A stretch of DNA of 46,408 bases from Spirochaeta sp. (GTDB lineage Bacteria > Myxococcota_A > UBA9160 > UBA4427). The notes beneath the pieces were generated by a model, which did no database searches, was not told where the DNA came from, and saw only the letters and a program-made list of their open reading frames with translations. The position numbers were made by a program, and so were the translations under genes. The stretch lies in NCBI GenBank assembly GCA_002691025.1, contig NZGT01000100.1, forward strand, positions 6,973-53,380, given 5' to 3'. Position 1 is the stretch's first letter, and each line of letters opens with the position of its first letter. This document shows positions 25,888-34,532 of the stretch, in pieces.

Positions 25888-27147
25888 CTAGCGCCCCCCA
25901 CCCTGCCTGCAGGTCGACTCCGCGGCCTCGGCTACTCTGAGGCGCCTTTCAAATTCATCGATATCCAGTTCCGGTGCCAGGAGGCTTCGCAAGGCCTGTT
26001 TCTTCGGCATTGCACCCACTTCGTTCCGGTTCACAAAACTGCGAAGCAACGAAAGATACCCCTTTGCGGTGGAAGCATTGGCGATGGCCATTTCGAGTTC
26101 AAGAGTACTCTCGACACGCAGTTGCGTTCCATCCTCGAAATACACGACACGGTCCAAAGAGACCTCTCCGAGCCTTCTCATCGCCGCTCTCAAATAGCGG
26201 TCCGAGAAGGATCCCCGAGGTCGAAGCGCACGCGAGAGGGACGCCGGATCCAATTCGGAACGAAGGGTCGAGTCAAATACGGCCGCGCAGCCATTTACAT
26301 CCGATGGACGAACTTCCTTCAGGGCCGCCAGAGCTCGCTCCACTGAGCTCGCAGACGCCCCCGTCTCCACGATATCAATCTCGAAAACGTGGAGATCTCG
26401 AGGCGCGTCATAGGACTGACGAGAGCGAAGGTCCATCTTGAGGTTGCGAGCGTCCTCACGCAACACAAACCCGACCATCAGGTCATCTCCCAACTGCTGA
26501 TGGTAGGCTTCGGCAATTCTTGGGCCGTAGATTCCTTCCACCACACGCAGAGCCTCGGGTCCAATGGCAGTCTGATTCAAGATGATCGAATAGCCTGTAT
26601 CCGAATCCTGCACCCGGAACGTCAAGGCCTCGCGAGTCATGAAAGTGATCGTAGACCTACCTGCAAAGTAACGATAGTCGACTGCCTCAAGCATGTTCGG
26701 AAGTGGATCGAGATCAATCACAAGATCTTCCAAGCGGCCATCGACATCGATGGTCACACTCGACTGCTCATAGCCTTCCGCGAACGCACGAATGGTGATG
26801 GCATCCCGCGGTCCCGATTCGACACGAGAGGGAACGATGACCATGGCGGGAGATTCAGCCTGTTCGAATTTCTTCTGGAACCCCGAGCGCACATAGAATA
26901 TGTCGAGATAGCCCGCAGAGGGCGTTGTCTCCACCCGGAACGAGCGTTCGCCGTACATATGGTCCGGGCCACGAAACAAGGAGACAATGGGCGCCGAAAG
27001 GTGCCTGGCTCCCCAGGAAGATGGGGTTTCCGGTCGCATATCAACCGTCTCGACATTTTCGAGGTTGGGTTCGGCCGACGCAAATGCAACCTGCGTCAAT
27101 AGCATCAAGACGACAAGCCATAAGCAAAAGCGACAAGCGCCCAACAT
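25888..27147 (-). CDS. Secreted protein with PEGA-like domain, function unknown
   Basis: A 419-residue exported protein. It begins with a hydrophobic signal (FCLWLVVLMLLTQVAFASA), with likely cleavage near residue 25. The segment from SFRVETTPSAGYLDIFYV to FAEGYEQSSVTIDVDG resembles a PEGA/carboxypeptidase-like beta domain, used by surface proteins to interact with the envelope. The remainder (about 170-419) has no recognised domain. It contains the strand-rich FMTREALTFRVQDSDTGY and a helical C-terminus with MPKKQALRSLLAPELDIDEF and one Cys pair (Cys288/Cys414 by rough count) that could form a disulfide. AGGAGG precedes the ATG. It directly follows the anti-sigma gene (101 bases) and may be an effector or sensor of that envelope-stress module. 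Confidence 0.75.
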   Translation of the reverse strand: MLGACRFCLWLVVLMLLTQVAFASAEPNLENVETVDMRPETPSSWGARHLSAPIVSLFRGPDHMYGERSFRVETTPSAGYLDIFYVRSGFQKKFEQAESPAMVIVPSRVESGPRDAITIRAFAEGYEQSSVTIDVDGRLEDLVIDLDPLPNMLEAVDYRYFAGRSTITFMTREALTFRVQDSDTGYSIILNQTAIGPEALRVVEGIYGPRIAEAYHQQLGDDLMVGFVLREDARNLKMDLRSRQSYDAPRDLHVFEIDIVETGASASSVERALAALKEVRPSDVNGCAAVFDSTLRSELDPASLSRALRPRGSFSDRYLRAAMRRLGEVSLDRVVYFEDGTQLRVESTLELEMAIANASTAKGYLSLLRSFVNRNEVGAMPKKQALRSLLAPELDIDEFERRLRVAEAAESTCRQGGGR

Positions 27148-27248
27148 GGAAAGCCGATCCTCCTGCTAGTTCCGCATTCCCTTGATGGAAAGCGATGACC
27201 CGCAAAGAGTAACCAGCGTTCGGTAGCTACGCTTGCCTGTTCGCGAAG

Positions 27249-28205
27249 CTACTGTTCTCTACCCACCGCCTCGAAGTCATCTGCGAGAAGCCTCGCGCCA
27301 CGACTGGGGCTGGAGCGAAGAGAGGCAACCACTTCGCCGAGTTGATTATTCTGACTCGCCACCCTTGCGAGGTTGTCCACCCAGAGTTCTTGCTCAGCCA
27401 GGCTTGCAGAGGCCAACCGACCCGCAAAGCCGCTGGGATCCTGACGAATCCGTACTAGCCATTCCTCTGCGCTGGGCTGACGAGAACGCTCGATTGCAGA
27501 AGAATCGGACTGGATCGGAACTCGATTCTGCACACGAGCACCTCCTGGATTCACAGCCACGGTTTCATACGTGGAAGCCAACTGCCCCGGGCCATAAGCG
27601 GGCGGTATTGCCAACGGAGGCATGAGCGAGGGCCTGAGTCGGACTCGACCCAAAGGAGAGGAATTCGCAATCAAATTCGATAAAGCCATCATCTCCTGCT
27701 GGGAATCCGGCTGCACCAGGGCAATCTGAGGCGCGACAGAATTCGGCTTCAAAAACAAGAAACCAGGAGCACCGGCAGTCGGAACCAGAACGGATTCCGA
27801 ACCGGCAACTTGGCCTGCGTTTGTGATGCGTCCATCCACCGCTCCCGAATCTTGTTGCCTGAAGTCCACGGCACCCAGGAACAGGCCAAAGACGAGAACC
27901 CCGGCTGAAACCGGCGCCAGGATCCGAGGCTCGAGAAGAGGAGCCAAGACCGCTTTCAGCCCTTCCAGCCAACCTGGATACGCTTCACCGGACCGGATCC
28001 TGCGCATCACCTGTCTGCTCATTTCCTGAGGTACAGATGGATCTGGAAGACTGTGCAGGAGAGAGATCGTTCCCCTCATCCCAGCCACTTCATCTGAACA
28101 GCCAGCACATTCATCCAGGTGAGCGTCGAACAGGGCACGCTTGTCGAGATCAAGGTCGCCTTCCAGGTAATCGGCCATCAAGTTCTTCACGTCAGAATGC
28201 TTCAA
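27249..28205 (-). CDS. Membrane-bound zinc-finger anti-sigma factor
   Basis: Predicted to hold the adjacent ECF sigma factor inactive at the inner membrane. The 318-residue protein has an N-terminal zinc-containing anti-sigma domain with HLDECAGC (His29, Cys33, Cys36). One membrane helix (about 95-113, LAPVSAGVLVFGLFLGAV) follows, then a roughly 200-residue extracytoplasmic part rich in Pro, Ser and Gln. The start is TTG at 28203-28205, two bases after the sigma stop, with GGAGAGAG inside the sigma gene as ribosome site. The arrangement implies translational coupling. The periplasmic part has no recognised sensor domain. Release by regulated proteolysis is typical of the family but is not visible here. 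Confidence 0.85.
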   Translation of the reverse strand: MKHSDVKNLMADYLEGDLDLDKRALFDAHLDECAGCSDEVAGMRGTISLLHSLPDPSVPQEMSRQVMRRIRSGEAYPGWLEGLKAVLAPLLEPRILAPVSAGVLVFGLFLGAVDFRQQDSGAVDGRITNAGQVAGSESVLVPTAGAPGFLFLKPNSVAPQIALVQPDSQQEMMALSNLIANSSPLGRVRLRPSLMPPLAIPPAYGPGQLASTYETVAVNPGGARVQNRVPIQSDSSAIERSRQPSAEEWLVRIRQDPSGFAGRLASASLAEQELWVDNLARVASQNNQLGEVVASLRSSPSRGARLLADDFEAVGREQ

Positions 28206-28207
28206 AA

Positions 28208-28864
28208 CTAAGCTCTCTCCGTCGACTGGCTCACCACGGCACTGAGATCTTCTCTCAATGCCTGGCGTGCGCGATGGATTCGCGATTTTACTGTTCCCTC
28301 CGCAATGCTCAGGATCTTGGCGATTTCCGCATAGGCCAGACCCTCTATGTCGTAGAGCACCACCGGCATTCGTAGCGTCGGAGACAAACGCTGCAGGGCG
28401 TCTCGAACATGTTCGGTCATCTCGTGACCCAGAGTCGCATCTTCAGGGTCCCTCGGGGAATACGGAAGATCGTCGCCGGCCGACTGCCGGACGGCCAATT
28501 TGTCGATCCGAGCACGGCTGCGCCCCAGCGATCGTCTGCGATTCAGCGCCGCGTTGGCGGCAACCCGATATACAAAGGTCGAAAACCGAGCCTCACCACG
28601 AAAACGACGACCATGGCGGTAAAGACTCAGGAAAGTCTCCTGAGCCACATCTTCCGCCTCCTCGCGGCTCCCCATCATCCGCATCAAGAGCCGGAAAACA
28701 CGTTGCTGATGGCGCTCAACCAGCGTTTCGAAGGCATCATCGTCTCCAGCCTTCCAGCGGGCCACCAGATCCGCATCGGGATCCTCAATTACAATGCCGC
28801 GACCGGCCGCTCGTCGTAGAGCGGGAACTTCTCCGGGCCGCCGCTCCACCATTTCAAAAGTCAT
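28208..28864 (-). CDS. ECF-type RNA polymerase sigma factor (RpoE-like)
   Basis: Directs RNA polymerase to stress promoters. The 218-residue protein has region 2 at about 40-110 (FETLVERHQQRVFRLLMRMM, EEAEDVAQETFLSLYRHG, FSTFVYRVAANAALNRRR) and region 4 at about 155-205 (LQRLSPTLRMPVVLYDIEG, then YAEIAKILSIAEGTVKSRI). The ATG at 28862-28864 follows GAGGAGG by seven bases, a strong site. The frame is open upstream but without such a site. It is followed at once by its anti-sigma factor. moaC lies 71 bases upstream on the same strand. The promoter motif it recognises cannot be deduced here. Confidence 0.94.
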   Translation of the reverse strand: MTFEMVERRPGEVPALRRAAGRGIVIEDPDADLVARWKAGDDDAFETLVERHQQRVFRLLMRMMGSREEAEDVAQETFLSLYRHGRRFRGEARFSTFVYRVAANAALNRRRSLGRSRARIDKLAVRQSAGDDLPYSPRDPEDATLGHEMTEHVRDALQRLSPTLRMPVVLYDIEGLAYAEIAKILSIAEGTVKSRIHRARQALREDLSAVVSQSTERA

Positions 28865-28935
28865 GGATTGCCTCCTCTCAGAATGACCCCGAGAGGAAGC
28901 GGACGGTTCCCCGCTGTCTTCAGCATCGGGCCCGA

Positions 28936-29472
28936 TCACTCCGCCTCCCTGCCGTGCATCGGACTTTCTTCCTCGCCCTCTCGAAGAAAATGGCCACTCT
29001 TGCCCCCGGTCTTTTCACTGAGGCGGAGATTCTGGACGGACATCGCGCGGTCTACGGCTTTGCACATGTCATATATAGTGAGCGCCGAAGCAGAAGCCGC
29101 AACCAAAGCCTCCATTTCAACACCCGTTTTCCAGTGTGTTTCGACACGCGCCTGCACCCTCAGGATGCCCCGAGGGGGGTCCGGGGTGAGTTCCACTTCA
29201 ACCGAATCCAGTGGGAGCGGATGCGCCAACGGGATCCACTCCCCCGTTCGCTTGGCCGCCTGGATCCCGGCCACCCTGGCCGTCGCCAAGACGTCGCCTT
29301 TCGGGATTCGTCCCGAAGTAATCAGGTCCAGGGTCTGGGCCTCCATGTGCACCTCGCAACGAGCCACGCAAACGCGGTGCGTAATCGCCTTCTCCCCGAC
29401 GTTGACCATCCGCGCTCGACCCTCTGTATCGATATGGGTCAGACCCGATGCGCTCTCTTCTTTCGTACTCAT
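28936..29472 (-). CDS. moaC: Cyclic pyranopterin monophosphate synthase MoaC
   Basis: Second step of molybdenum-cofactor biosynthesis, converting the MoaA product to cyclic pyranopterin monophosphate. The 178-residue protein includes LTHIDTEGRARMVNVGEK, IAxHPLP-type segment IPLAHPLPLDSVEV, and the active-site stretch KTGVEMEALVAASASALTIY followed by DMCKAVDRAM with the catalytic Asp/Lys. The C-terminus is Gly/Lys/Glu-rich (LSEKTGGKSGHFLREGEEE). It overlaps the upstream hydrolase gene by 4 bases (ATGA). No other moa gene is in the window. Confidence 0.95.
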   Translation of the reverse strand: MSTKEESASGLTHIDTEGRARMVNVGEKAITHRVCVARCEVHMEAQTLDLITSGRIPKGDVLATARVAGIQAAKRTGEWIPLAHPLPLDSVEVELTPDPPRGILRVQARVETHWKTGVEMEALVAASASALTIYDMCKAVDRAMSVQNLRLSEKTGGKSGHFLREGEEESPMHGREAE

Positions 29473-30335
29473 TGGCTTGTTTCCGTCTCTTTCAGCCAGC
29501 GGAACAGATGTTGAAAAATCTCTTCCCGCTCGGGCTCATTGAAGATTTCATGCCGCAATCCTGGATAGGTCCTGATCTCGCTACGAGACGCCACCCCCTC
29601 AGACAGTCCCTCGAAGAAAATACGACTGCGATCCACGGGACACAAAGCATCTGATTCACCGTGCATCAGCAAGGTCGGAACCAAAACCTCACCCGCCGAA
29701 GTCGAAGTCGTAGCCTGTCGCTCCATCATACCCACCGCCAGCGATGCGGACATCCGGCCATGAACCCATGGGTCCTCGCGATAGCCTCGAACCACTTCGG
29801 GGTCCCTGGACAAGGCATCGGGATCCAGACCCGCCTCCATCGAGAAGCGGGGTACAAACCGGCGAAGAAGGCGAGCCGCAGCGACCCGGCCACGCGAAAC
29901 ATCGCCTCCCAATGCCAAAGCAGGCCCCGAGAGAACCAGCCTTGAAATAGCGGGCGCTCGCTCACAAGCCAGCGTGGCTGCGATCAAACCGCCCAGGCTA
30001 TGTCCAACCAGGACCGGGAGCGGGTCATTGGGCGAGGCTGACACGCGGCCCAACATGAACTCGAGATCATCGAGGTAGTCCTCAAACTGTGTGACATGCC
30101 CACGCGCACCCGAAGACAGCCCGTGTCCCATCTGATCATAGGCGTGCACACGCCGACCGCGTTCCGCCAACCAGCGAGCCATCGCCTCATACCGGCCCGA
30201 GTGCTCGCCAAAGCCGTGCACAATGAGAATCGCGGCTCCGTCCACGGAAGCAGGAGCCCAGGTTCGACAGTAGAGCCGACGCCCCGAAGGCGCCTCTATA
30301 TGCTCCTCACTCCTGCGAAGGAGAACCGATCCCAC
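29469..30335 (-). CDS. Alpha/beta hydrolase, monoacylglycerol lipase-like (Hydrolase_4)
   Basis: Predicted serine hydrolase of 288 residues acting on lysophospholipid or monoacylglycerol-type esters. It has LIVHGFGEHSGRYE (oxyanion region), the nucleophile elbow VGHSLGGL with Ser113, the acid Asp229 in MHGESDALCPVD, and His262 in YPGLRHEIFNEPE. The HGxGEHSGRY form is the hallmark of the monoglyceride lipase group. No signal peptide is seen. The start is GTG at 30333-30335 after GGGAG. It overlaps moaC by 4 bases and follows the lytic transglycosylase gene by 87 bases. The substrate is inferred from the family only. Confidence 0.85.
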   Translation of the reverse strand: MGSVLLRRSEEHIEAPSGRRLYCRTWAPASVDGAAILIVHGFGEHSGRYEAMARWLAERGRRVHAYDQMGHGLSSGARGHVTQFEDYLDDLEFMLGRVSASPNDPLPVLVGHSLGGLIAATLACERAPAISRLVLSGPALALGGDVSRGRVAAARLLRRFVPRFSMEAGLDPDALSRDPEVVRGYREDPWVHGRMSASLAVGMMERQATTSTSAGEVLVPTLLMHGESDALCPVDRSRIFFEGLSEGVASRSEIRTYPGLRHEIFNEPEREEIFQHLFRWLKETETSQ

Positions 30336-30422
30336 GAAGTGAACTCCCAGAGGCAGTGGTTTCTTGCAGCGAGTTCACGGAACCCGAAGATCATCGCCGA
30401 GCGACTAGACCGGGAAACCTAT

Positions 30423-31010
30423 TCAGGAAGCGCGTTGCTCTCGGACCTGATCACGCACTTCAAGAACCTTGTTGAGGTAGGCCACACCGCGAATTCGCGA
30501 GCCCCAGAAATAGGCCGAAATGCCTCTTTCAAGGCCCAACCGCCTGATATTGTTCGACAGGATGAAGCATCCAGCTTCAATGTTGCTCTCAATCGTCGCT
30601 AGATTTCCAGCAAGATCCATCGGCCTCATCATGTGCGGCATGACCTGCATGAGGCCTACAGCCCCTTTGGGACTATGTGCCCAGGGTCGGGCGCCGCTCT
30701 CAACCAACATCACCGCCATCACCAGATCCGCATCCAATTCGTATTGATCGCTGTAGCGATCAATCGCATTGAGAATCCGGCCCCGCTCCTCGGAGCCCAA
30801 GGAAGGGTTCGCCCGGACCAGACTCACCTCGAAGGGATCCATGAGTACAGGAGCCAAGACCTCTTCCACCGCGACGACAGTCTCTTGCGAGGAGGCTCCC
30901 TCGACAGACCGAAGCGCCGTTCCGCTCATCAAAAAAAGCGAAAGGCTGATCAGCACCAGAATCCGATTTCTCTGGGTCTGAGCCAAACTGGGGGATGAAC
31001 TGCTGTGCAC
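30423..31010 (-). CDS. Exported lytic transglycosylase (SLT domain)
   Basis: Cleaves peptidoglycan with formation of 1,6-anhydromuramic ends. I place the start at GTG 31008-31010 because GGAGG lies six bases upstream, giving 195 residues and an immediate signal peptide (RNRILVLISLSLFLMSG, cleavage near residue 39). The SLT domain has the helix ELDADLVMAVMLVESGARPW with the catalytic Glu104, followed by AHSPKGAVGLMQVMPHMM and later YFWGSRIRG, AYLNKVLEV. It is a small single-domain enzyme of the MltE/SLT type. It heads the minus-strand series and is divergent from the histidine kinase at 31387. Confidence 0.88.
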   Translation of the reverse strand: MHSSSSPSLAQTQRNRILVLISLSLFLMSGTALRSVEGASSQETVVAVEEVLAPVLMDPFEVSLVRANPSLGSEERGRILNAIDRYSDQYELDADLVMAVMLVESGARPWAHSPKGAVGLMQVMPHMMRPMDLAGNLATIESNIEAGCFILSNNIRRLGLERGISAYFWGSRIRGVAYLNKVLEVRDQVREQRAS

Positions 31011-31386
31011 TTCGGGCCTCCGAACCGCAGACCCAAGCGCCAAGCGCCTCATCGAAACTGCCCGTAGGCAACCGATGCCATCCAGAATGGAATCAAAGGG
31101 GGGTACTGTGGTCTTGTGATCCAGTCGGGAATCAGCCTTAAAATGGATCGCCAACGAAAACTTCGAAAGCCCCCAGGGGCAAACGAGAGCCCCTCCCCGA
31201 CTTTTTCACGTCCCCATGATACTACCGGGACGGTCCCGAGGCCAACCCCGTTTTCATGTCGGGCCCCAGATAGAATGCCCTCAGGAGCAGGATTCGGGGC
31301 GCAAAAGGGACCTTTTGGCCGGTTCTACTTGAGCACGGAGTGAGTCTGGTAGACTCTACGGGGCCTGAAACCGACTGAGGTCCACG
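31011..31386. other. 376-base divergent intergenic region
   Basis: Between the lytic transglycosylase and histidine kinase genes, no gene is supported. It holds two tight dyads: CGGGACGGTCCCG (31226-31238), and GAGTCTGGTAGACTC (31342-31356), which lies 30 bases upstream of the kinase start. Both are possible regulator sites. Divergent promoters must lie here, but I see no clear -10/-35 pair. Confidence 0.5.
31342..31356. promoter_or_regulatory. Dyad upstream of the histidine kinase gene
   Basis: GAGTCT-GGT-AGACTC is a perfect 6-bp inverted repeat with a 3-base centre. It lies close to the expected promoter of the kinase gene. An operator function is inferred from position. Confidence 0.3.
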
Positions 31387-32526
31387 ATGGACTCCCCCCC
31401 CTTCGATTCTGCACAATCCGACTTCTTCGCACTCCAACCCCTCCTTGAGGGGCTGGCGCACCTTCACGAATGGGTCGCCATCAGCAATCGAGATGGACGA
31501 ACCCTCTGGACAAGCGACGGCCAGCTTGCAAACGACGTTCTGGCCGGGCGAAGCCAGGGACCCTGGCTCAGCGATGTCCTGCCAATCCGAGAAGGCCAAG
31601 GCCACCGAGGGGAATTGCAAGAGGACTTGGCCAGGATTCATCGCGAACTCGAGAAGGGCTCCGAATCGGGAAGTCGCAGGGTAGACATCGGACGAGGCCT
31701 TTGCGCCGATGGGCCTGAAATGAGACTTCAGATCTTCCGAACCACGGTCTCACCCGGGAAAACCCTAATCGTCTCGGTGGTGGACCCCGCAGTTCCCGTT
31801 CCCGCCGAAAGCCCCATCAAGAGGATCGAGGAACTGGAGGTCAAGAATGCGGCACTTGAAAATGATCTTCATGGCATGGCCCACAGTCTACGCTCGTCCC
31901 TTGTCCCTCTTCTCGGATTCTCCCGCCTTCTCAAGGATGACTACTCGAGTGCGATCGGCGCAGAGGGCGCTCACTTCATCAAACGGATAGAAGAAGCGGG
32001 CACCGCCTTGAGTGAAAAAGTCGACAAAGGCCTGCAGGTGTCGCAAATCAAGGTCGAACCAGGCGATCGAACCCTGGTCGATCCACGCAGGACCCTGATG
32101 CAGATCCAGTCACAACAGAAGCTGGAGTTGGAGGAAGCCGAGGTAGAACTGATCATTCCATCGGATATGCCTCTCGTGTGCTGCAACCGAACTCATCTCT
32201 ACGAGATCATGTTCCACCTTGTCATGAATGCGGCTCAACACATGGGAGACTGCGAAGATCGGCGTATCGAGATTTCCGTCTCGACACATGAATACGAGCA
32301 CCAACTGGAGGTCCGGGATCACGGTCAGGGAATCCCAGCACAGGAACTCGAGAGGGTTTTTGAGATCTTCCGCTCCAATTCCACCTCCGGCCGGAAACGG
32401 GTCGTTGAAGGCCTGGGGCTTGCGATCGTTCGGAAGATTGCCGAGGCCCATGGCGGACGAGCCTGGGCTGAGAATGCAGCCGATCAGGGGGCTCTCTTCC
32501 GGGTTTCACTGCCTTTCGCCGAGTAG
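31387..32526 (+). CDS. Cytoplasmic sensor histidine kinase
   Basis: A 379-residue kinase without membrane helices. Residues 1-140 have a PAS-like look (WVAISNRDGRTLWTSD, FRTTVSPGKTLIVSVVDP). A short coiled coil (about 143-160) leads to the dimerisation helix with the predicted phospho-His166 in GMAHSLRSSLVPLLGFSRLL. This departs from the usual HELRTPL in that Ser follows the His and no Pro-Leu pair is in register. The ATPase domain is complete: N box around Asn281 (FHLVMNAAQH), G1 VRDHGQGIP, F box VFEIFRS and G2 GLGLAIVRKIAEAHGG. GAGG precedes the ATG. No response regulator is adjacent, so it is an orphan. Confidence 0.9.
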   Translation: MDSPPFDSAQSDFFALQPLLEGLAHLHEWVAISNRDGRTLWTSDGQLANDVLAGRSQGPWLSDVLPIREGQGHRGELQEDLARIHRELEKGSESGSRRVDIGRGLCADGPEMRLQIFRTTVSPGKTLIVSVVDPAVPVPAESPIKRIEELEVKNAALENDLHGMAHSLRSSLVPLLGFSRLLKDDYSSAIGAEGAHFIKRIEEAGTALSEKVDKGLQVSQIKVEPGDRTLVDPRRTLMQIQSQQKLELEEAEVELIIPSDMPLVCCNRTHLYEIMFHLVMNAAQHMGDCEDRRIEISVSTHEYEHQLEVRDHGQGIPAQELERVFEIFRSNSTSGRKRVVEGLGLAIVRKIAEAHGGRAWAENAADQGALFRVSLPFAE

Positions 32527-32637
32527 CCCCCCCTGCGTTCAGCCGGCGCTTTTTCTTGCCCTGAACGAGACCATCACTTAGGTTTTCCCGGCACGTGACT
32601 TTTCTCTCGCCTCGAAAAGGCGCATCAAGGAAGCTTC

Positions 32638-33393
32638 ATGTATCCCGAGCTCTTCACCGTTCCTGGAACGCAGTACACCATCAGCACCTTTGGAGTGATG
32701 ATGGCCATGGGCTTCCTGGTGGGGTACTGGATCACACAGAAGAGGATGGTCGAGGAAGGCCTTGATCCAGAAGCTGCACCCAACATCCTGATATGGATCA
32801 TGCTGGGCGGCGTCGGTGGCTCAAAACTCTATTTCGCCATCGATGTGTCGATCCGAGAAGGGTACCCATTCTTCGAACTGCTGTTCGCTCGAGCCGGTAT
32901 CACCTGGTATGGCGGACTCATGGGCGGAGCCCTTGCTGGGGTCCTCGCGTGTTATTACTACGGAGTCAACATCCGTGGCTTTGCCGATTCAGTCGCACCC
33001 GCACTCGCTGTCGGTCAAGCGCTCGGGCGGGTCGGATGTTTTCTGGTCGGCGACGACTACGGGAAAGTCACAGACGTCCCCTGGGCTGTCACCTTTCCTC
33101 AAGGCGCTCCCCCCACACTGGACTGGGTTCACCCGACACAGCTCTACGAAGTGGCGTGGCTACTTCCGGTGGCTGCCTTTTTGTGGTGGCGCCGAAAGAA
33201 GAGTCCATTCCTGCTCGGCGAGTATCTCGCGCTGAATGGAGCCGGACGCATCGTCATTGAGCACTGGCGGGTGAATGAGGAAGTTGCCCTGGGCTTCACC
33301 GAACCTCAGTGGATCGGAGTCGCGTTGATCGTGGTGGGGACCAGCCTCTGGTTCTACTACCTCAAACAAGGGCCCAGACAAATCGAGGCGTAG
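32638..33393 (+). CDS. lgt: Prolipoprotein diacylglyceryl transferase family protein (divergent Lgt)
   Basis: Integral membrane enzyme family that moves a diacylglyceryl group from phosphatidylglycerol to the lipobox cysteine of prolipoproteins. The 251-residue protein has about seven hydrophobic segments and the order of conserved motifs: STFGVMMAMGF, ITWYGGLMGGALAG, GQALGRVGCFLVGDDYG with Arg131, VHPTQLYE at 164-171, and a late EYLALNGAGRIVIEHWRVNE. Two positions differ from E. coli Lgt: Tyr91 in WYGG replaces the His of FHGG, and Cys134 replaces the Asn of GRIGNF. This WYGG/GCFLVGDDYG form is known to me from deltaproteobacterial relatives. AAGGA precedes the ATG. Confidence 0.85.
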   Translation: MYPELFTVPGTQYTISTFGVMMAMGFLVGYWITQKRMVEEGLDPEAAPNILIWIMLGGVGGSKLYFAIDVSIREGYPFFELLFARAGITWYGGLMGGALAGVLACYYYGVNIRGFADSVAPALAVGQALGRVGCFLVGDDYGKVTDVPWAVTFPQGAPPTLDWVHPTQLYEVAWLLPVAAFLWWRRKKSPFLLGEYLALNGAGRIVIEHWRVNEEVALGFTEPQWIGVALIVVGTSLWFYYLKQGPRQIEA

Positions 33394-33423
33394 CCTTCCT
33401 TCCACGGCCTGCCCGGCCGCTGA

Positions 33424-34401
33424 TCAGGATGCGAATGAGCGGAGCTGCTCCATCAATGCTCCTGACCCGAGCGTAGCGACAGCCGGGTCCGGTCCATTCT
33501 CCTCTACACCGATGCTTTCGACATGCGCGACGGCCTCAATCGCAAGCGTCACACGATTTATACCGACTTCTTCGTGACGGGTCAGACTCCACCACTCCGT
33601 CAGTTCGCGAATACAGGCCTCATAGTCTCGCTGCATGAAAGAACGCATGCCGGTCGCATAATGGATGCGTTCATCCACAACGCCCTCAGTGGATGCAAGC
33701 AAGCGCGCCTGCTCGAGAACAAGAAGTGCATCCTCGTAGTAGGCACTGTCCAGATACGAGTCGGCAATCAAAAGCAAGGCAGAGATGGATTCACCGTGTA
33801 TCTCTGCGAACAGGTCGACCAGATCCTGCCCGAATGTCGATGCGACGTCGTCCGCATGCTCCCAAAGACAACGAGCCAGAAGCCCTTCCTCTTTATACTC
33901 GACCAGTACATGAAGGAATTGTCGTCGTGCTTGTCCCAGGAGCGCCTCGATTTCCGTCACGGCTTCATCGAGTCGCTTCGAAGACGCGGCATGAATCTTC
34001 TCGAACTCCTGAATCAATTCATCCGTAACCGCACGAGGCTCTCCATGAAGCGTCCGCACCTTCGCTCCATAACTCTCCAATTGGTACAGGTTCTCCCGAA
34101 GGGCCATCGCCTCATGAAAAAGAGACCCCACTACGAGATCCAGCAGGGCTCCCGCCCCGACCTCAACCCGGTCTTCGCTCCCGGAGGGCCTGAAAAGTGA
34201 GTGACAGGATTCCTTGAGGCGGAACAGAACACTGGAAGAGTCATCCCCGACGAACTTCTGAACATCCTCGAAAACCACTGTCCCGAGGGCATAGCGCTGA
34301 GTCATAGACTGGAGCAGTCCATGAACCCCTAGGAAATCCCGGGCGATGTCAACCATTCCAGAGCGTATCCTCTGCATGAATCCAGTATACTCCGGCTTCA
34401 C
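33424..34401 (-). CDS. Unknown helical protein with TPR-like C-terminal half
   Basis: I do not recognise a family. The 325-residue product is soluble, almost all helix, and has no signal peptide. Residues 145-175 are an amphipathic segment with coiled-coil character (LDEAVTEIEALLGQARRQFL). Residues about 205-285 resemble two to three tetratricopeptide-like units (LLIADSYLDSAYYEDALLVL, MRSFMQRDYEACIRELTEWW), a protein-protein interaction fold. The start is GTG at 34399-34401; an ATG nine codons in (34377) is possible. It converges with lgt (30 bases) and diverges from etfD. Confidence 0.7.
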   Translation of the reverse strand: MKPEYTGFMQRIRSGMVDIARDFLGVHGLLQSMTQRYALGTVVFEDVQKFVGDDSSSVLFRLKESCHSLFRPSGSEDRVEVGAGALLDLVVGSLFHEAMALRENLYQLESYGAKVRTLHGEPRAVTDELIQEFEKIHAASSKRLDEAVTEIEALLGQARRQFLHVLVEYKEEGLLARCLWEHADDVASTFGQDLVDLFAEIHGESISALLLIADSYLDSAYYEDALLVLEQARLLASTEGVVDERIHYATGMRSFMQRDYEACIRELTEWWSLTRHEEVGINRVTLAIEAVAHVESIGVEENGPDPAVATLGSGALMEQLRSFAS

Positions 34402-34532
34402 CGCCCGCCCGCCTTGTAGGGCCGCAGCCCCTCTTCTAAAGTCAAGTTCCGGGCGGGTCGGGTCTGTTGCCGAGAAGACGCGGAAATGCCTGTAATTGTT
34501 CAGGAAGTGAGCATAGGGAGATAGAATCCAGG

